From Antedon bifida (lineage: Eukaryota > Echinodermata > Crinoidea > Comatulida > Antedonidae), in assembly GCA_963402885.1 (NCBI GenBank), contig OY727093.1, positions 26,101,409-26,165,408 of the forward strand: a stretch of 64,000 nt of DNA, given 5' to 3'. This document shows positions 63,299-64,000 of this stretch, in pieces (position 1 is the stretch's first letter; every line of letters begins with the position of its first letter). A model generated the notes under the pieces. That model saw only the letters and a list, made by a program, of their open reading frames with translations. It did no database searches and was not told the DNA's origin. A program made the position numbers and the translations under genes.

Positions 63299-64000
63299 TA
63301 TATACACAGTTGTAAATAGTAGTAAACAAAAAATGAGCTGATATTACTTATACGGCGCTGTCTGACTTTAAACTTAACTATAAAACCGGAAATACAGCAA
63401 TATTATTTGACAAATCATCCACAGTGCAATGTTCGGTTGTTCATGAGGGCGCTTTATATCAAACAAACTTTTTAAACTGAAACGCGTATAAAGCAATATT
63501 ATATGCGCACATAATTCGACCCTTTTAGTATTTAACATAACTGGTTAATATGACACCATCATATAATAACGTGATATATGCGCATATATAGCAATAATAA
63601 TTGATTTTTTTAAAAGGCCATATTTTGGCCATTTTTCGAAAAAGTGCAAAATTTCGACTGTGTTCAAGTACCACCAAAATGGGTATGCTAGCGCACAGTG
63701 CTAAACTAAATTCTATTTATTATCACTGGTCTCAAGGACCACAAAAATGGGTTTGATAAACGAATCACAAACTAGATCCTATGTATTATCACATGTGTTC
63801 AAGTACAACCAAAATGGGTATGGTAACGTACAGAGCTAAACTGAATCTTATTTATTAACACTGGTTACTTGATCAAGCTTGATATTATTTTAAAGCTTAT
63901 TATGTCTGGCTGTACACATTATAAGGAATGGGATTTTTAGAGTCTAGGTTTAAATGTCTAGTAGAAAGGAGGCTAAACACGTAAGTTCTGGTAAGTTTTG
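63299..64000. other. Upstream region of the Toll-like receptor with a tandem repeat
   Basis: 63655-63865 holds about 2.5 copies of an 85-90-bp unit with cores CAAGTACCACCAAAATGGGT, CTAAACTAAATTC and TATTTATTATCACTGGT. No further gene seen up to the right edge. Confidence 0.7.

Overview
The window looks like nuclear DNA of an invertebrate deuterostome, most likely an echinoderm. The support is indirect: AT-rich DNA, short phase-matched exons with GT/AG borders, animal gene families (extended synaptotagmin, a Toll-like receptor, DNase I, PEX11, PECR, SLC22), no bacterial or viral architecture, and introns full of aggcctaggcc-like words, which I associate with echinoderms from memory. The species cannot be fixed. 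All exon joins were made by eye from splice consensus, reading phase and protein-family continuity; none is transcript-verified.

Layout. 42-7540 (-): 5' part of a secreted mosaic protein (signal peptide, six or more antistasin-type modules, an EGF module, repeated two-exon cysteine modules), running off the left edge. 8325-12070 (+): PECR, a peroxisomal enoyl-CoA reductase ending in SKL. 12693-15643 (-): PEX11, the peroxisome division membrane protein, convergent with PECR. 17463-21477 (+): an SLC22-type organic ion transporter, with a 5S-rRNA-derived repeat in one intron. 22349-24203 (-): a small mucin-like single-pass membrane protein, with a tRNA-like sequence inside a perfect 41-bp inverted repeat in its first intron. 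24949-26890 (-): a complete DNase I homologue. 29840-58809 (+): a complete extended synaptotagmin gene of about 25 exons, with an apparent mutually exclusive exon pair in C2A and an alternative last exon that removes C2C. 61499-63298 (-): a short Toll-like receptor.

The most interesting object is a complete 4.8-kb DNA transposon (31874-36671) in intron 1 of the synaptotagmin gene. It has perfect 15-bp terminal inverted repeats and TTAA target duplications, confirmed by an unoccupied paralogous repeat at 46.26 kb in the same window. It carries two convergent, spliced, uninterrupted genes: a THAP-domain Kolobok-type transposase and a zinc-cysteine protein matching the C-terminal (ballast) domain of the P2X7 receptor. 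The transposase 3' end is duplicated in inverted orientation, which gives a long hairpin, and each end of the element has a palindromic TGACGTCA site.

The remaining DNA is dense in non-autonomous elements: eight copies of a CTCTGTCTACACTATCAAAC inverted-repeat MITE, two copies of a CTCGGGGTAC element, tRNA-derived SINEs, LINE 3' tails, further TTAA elements and several minisatellites. Apart from the two peroxisomal genes, the neighbours share no evident pathway.
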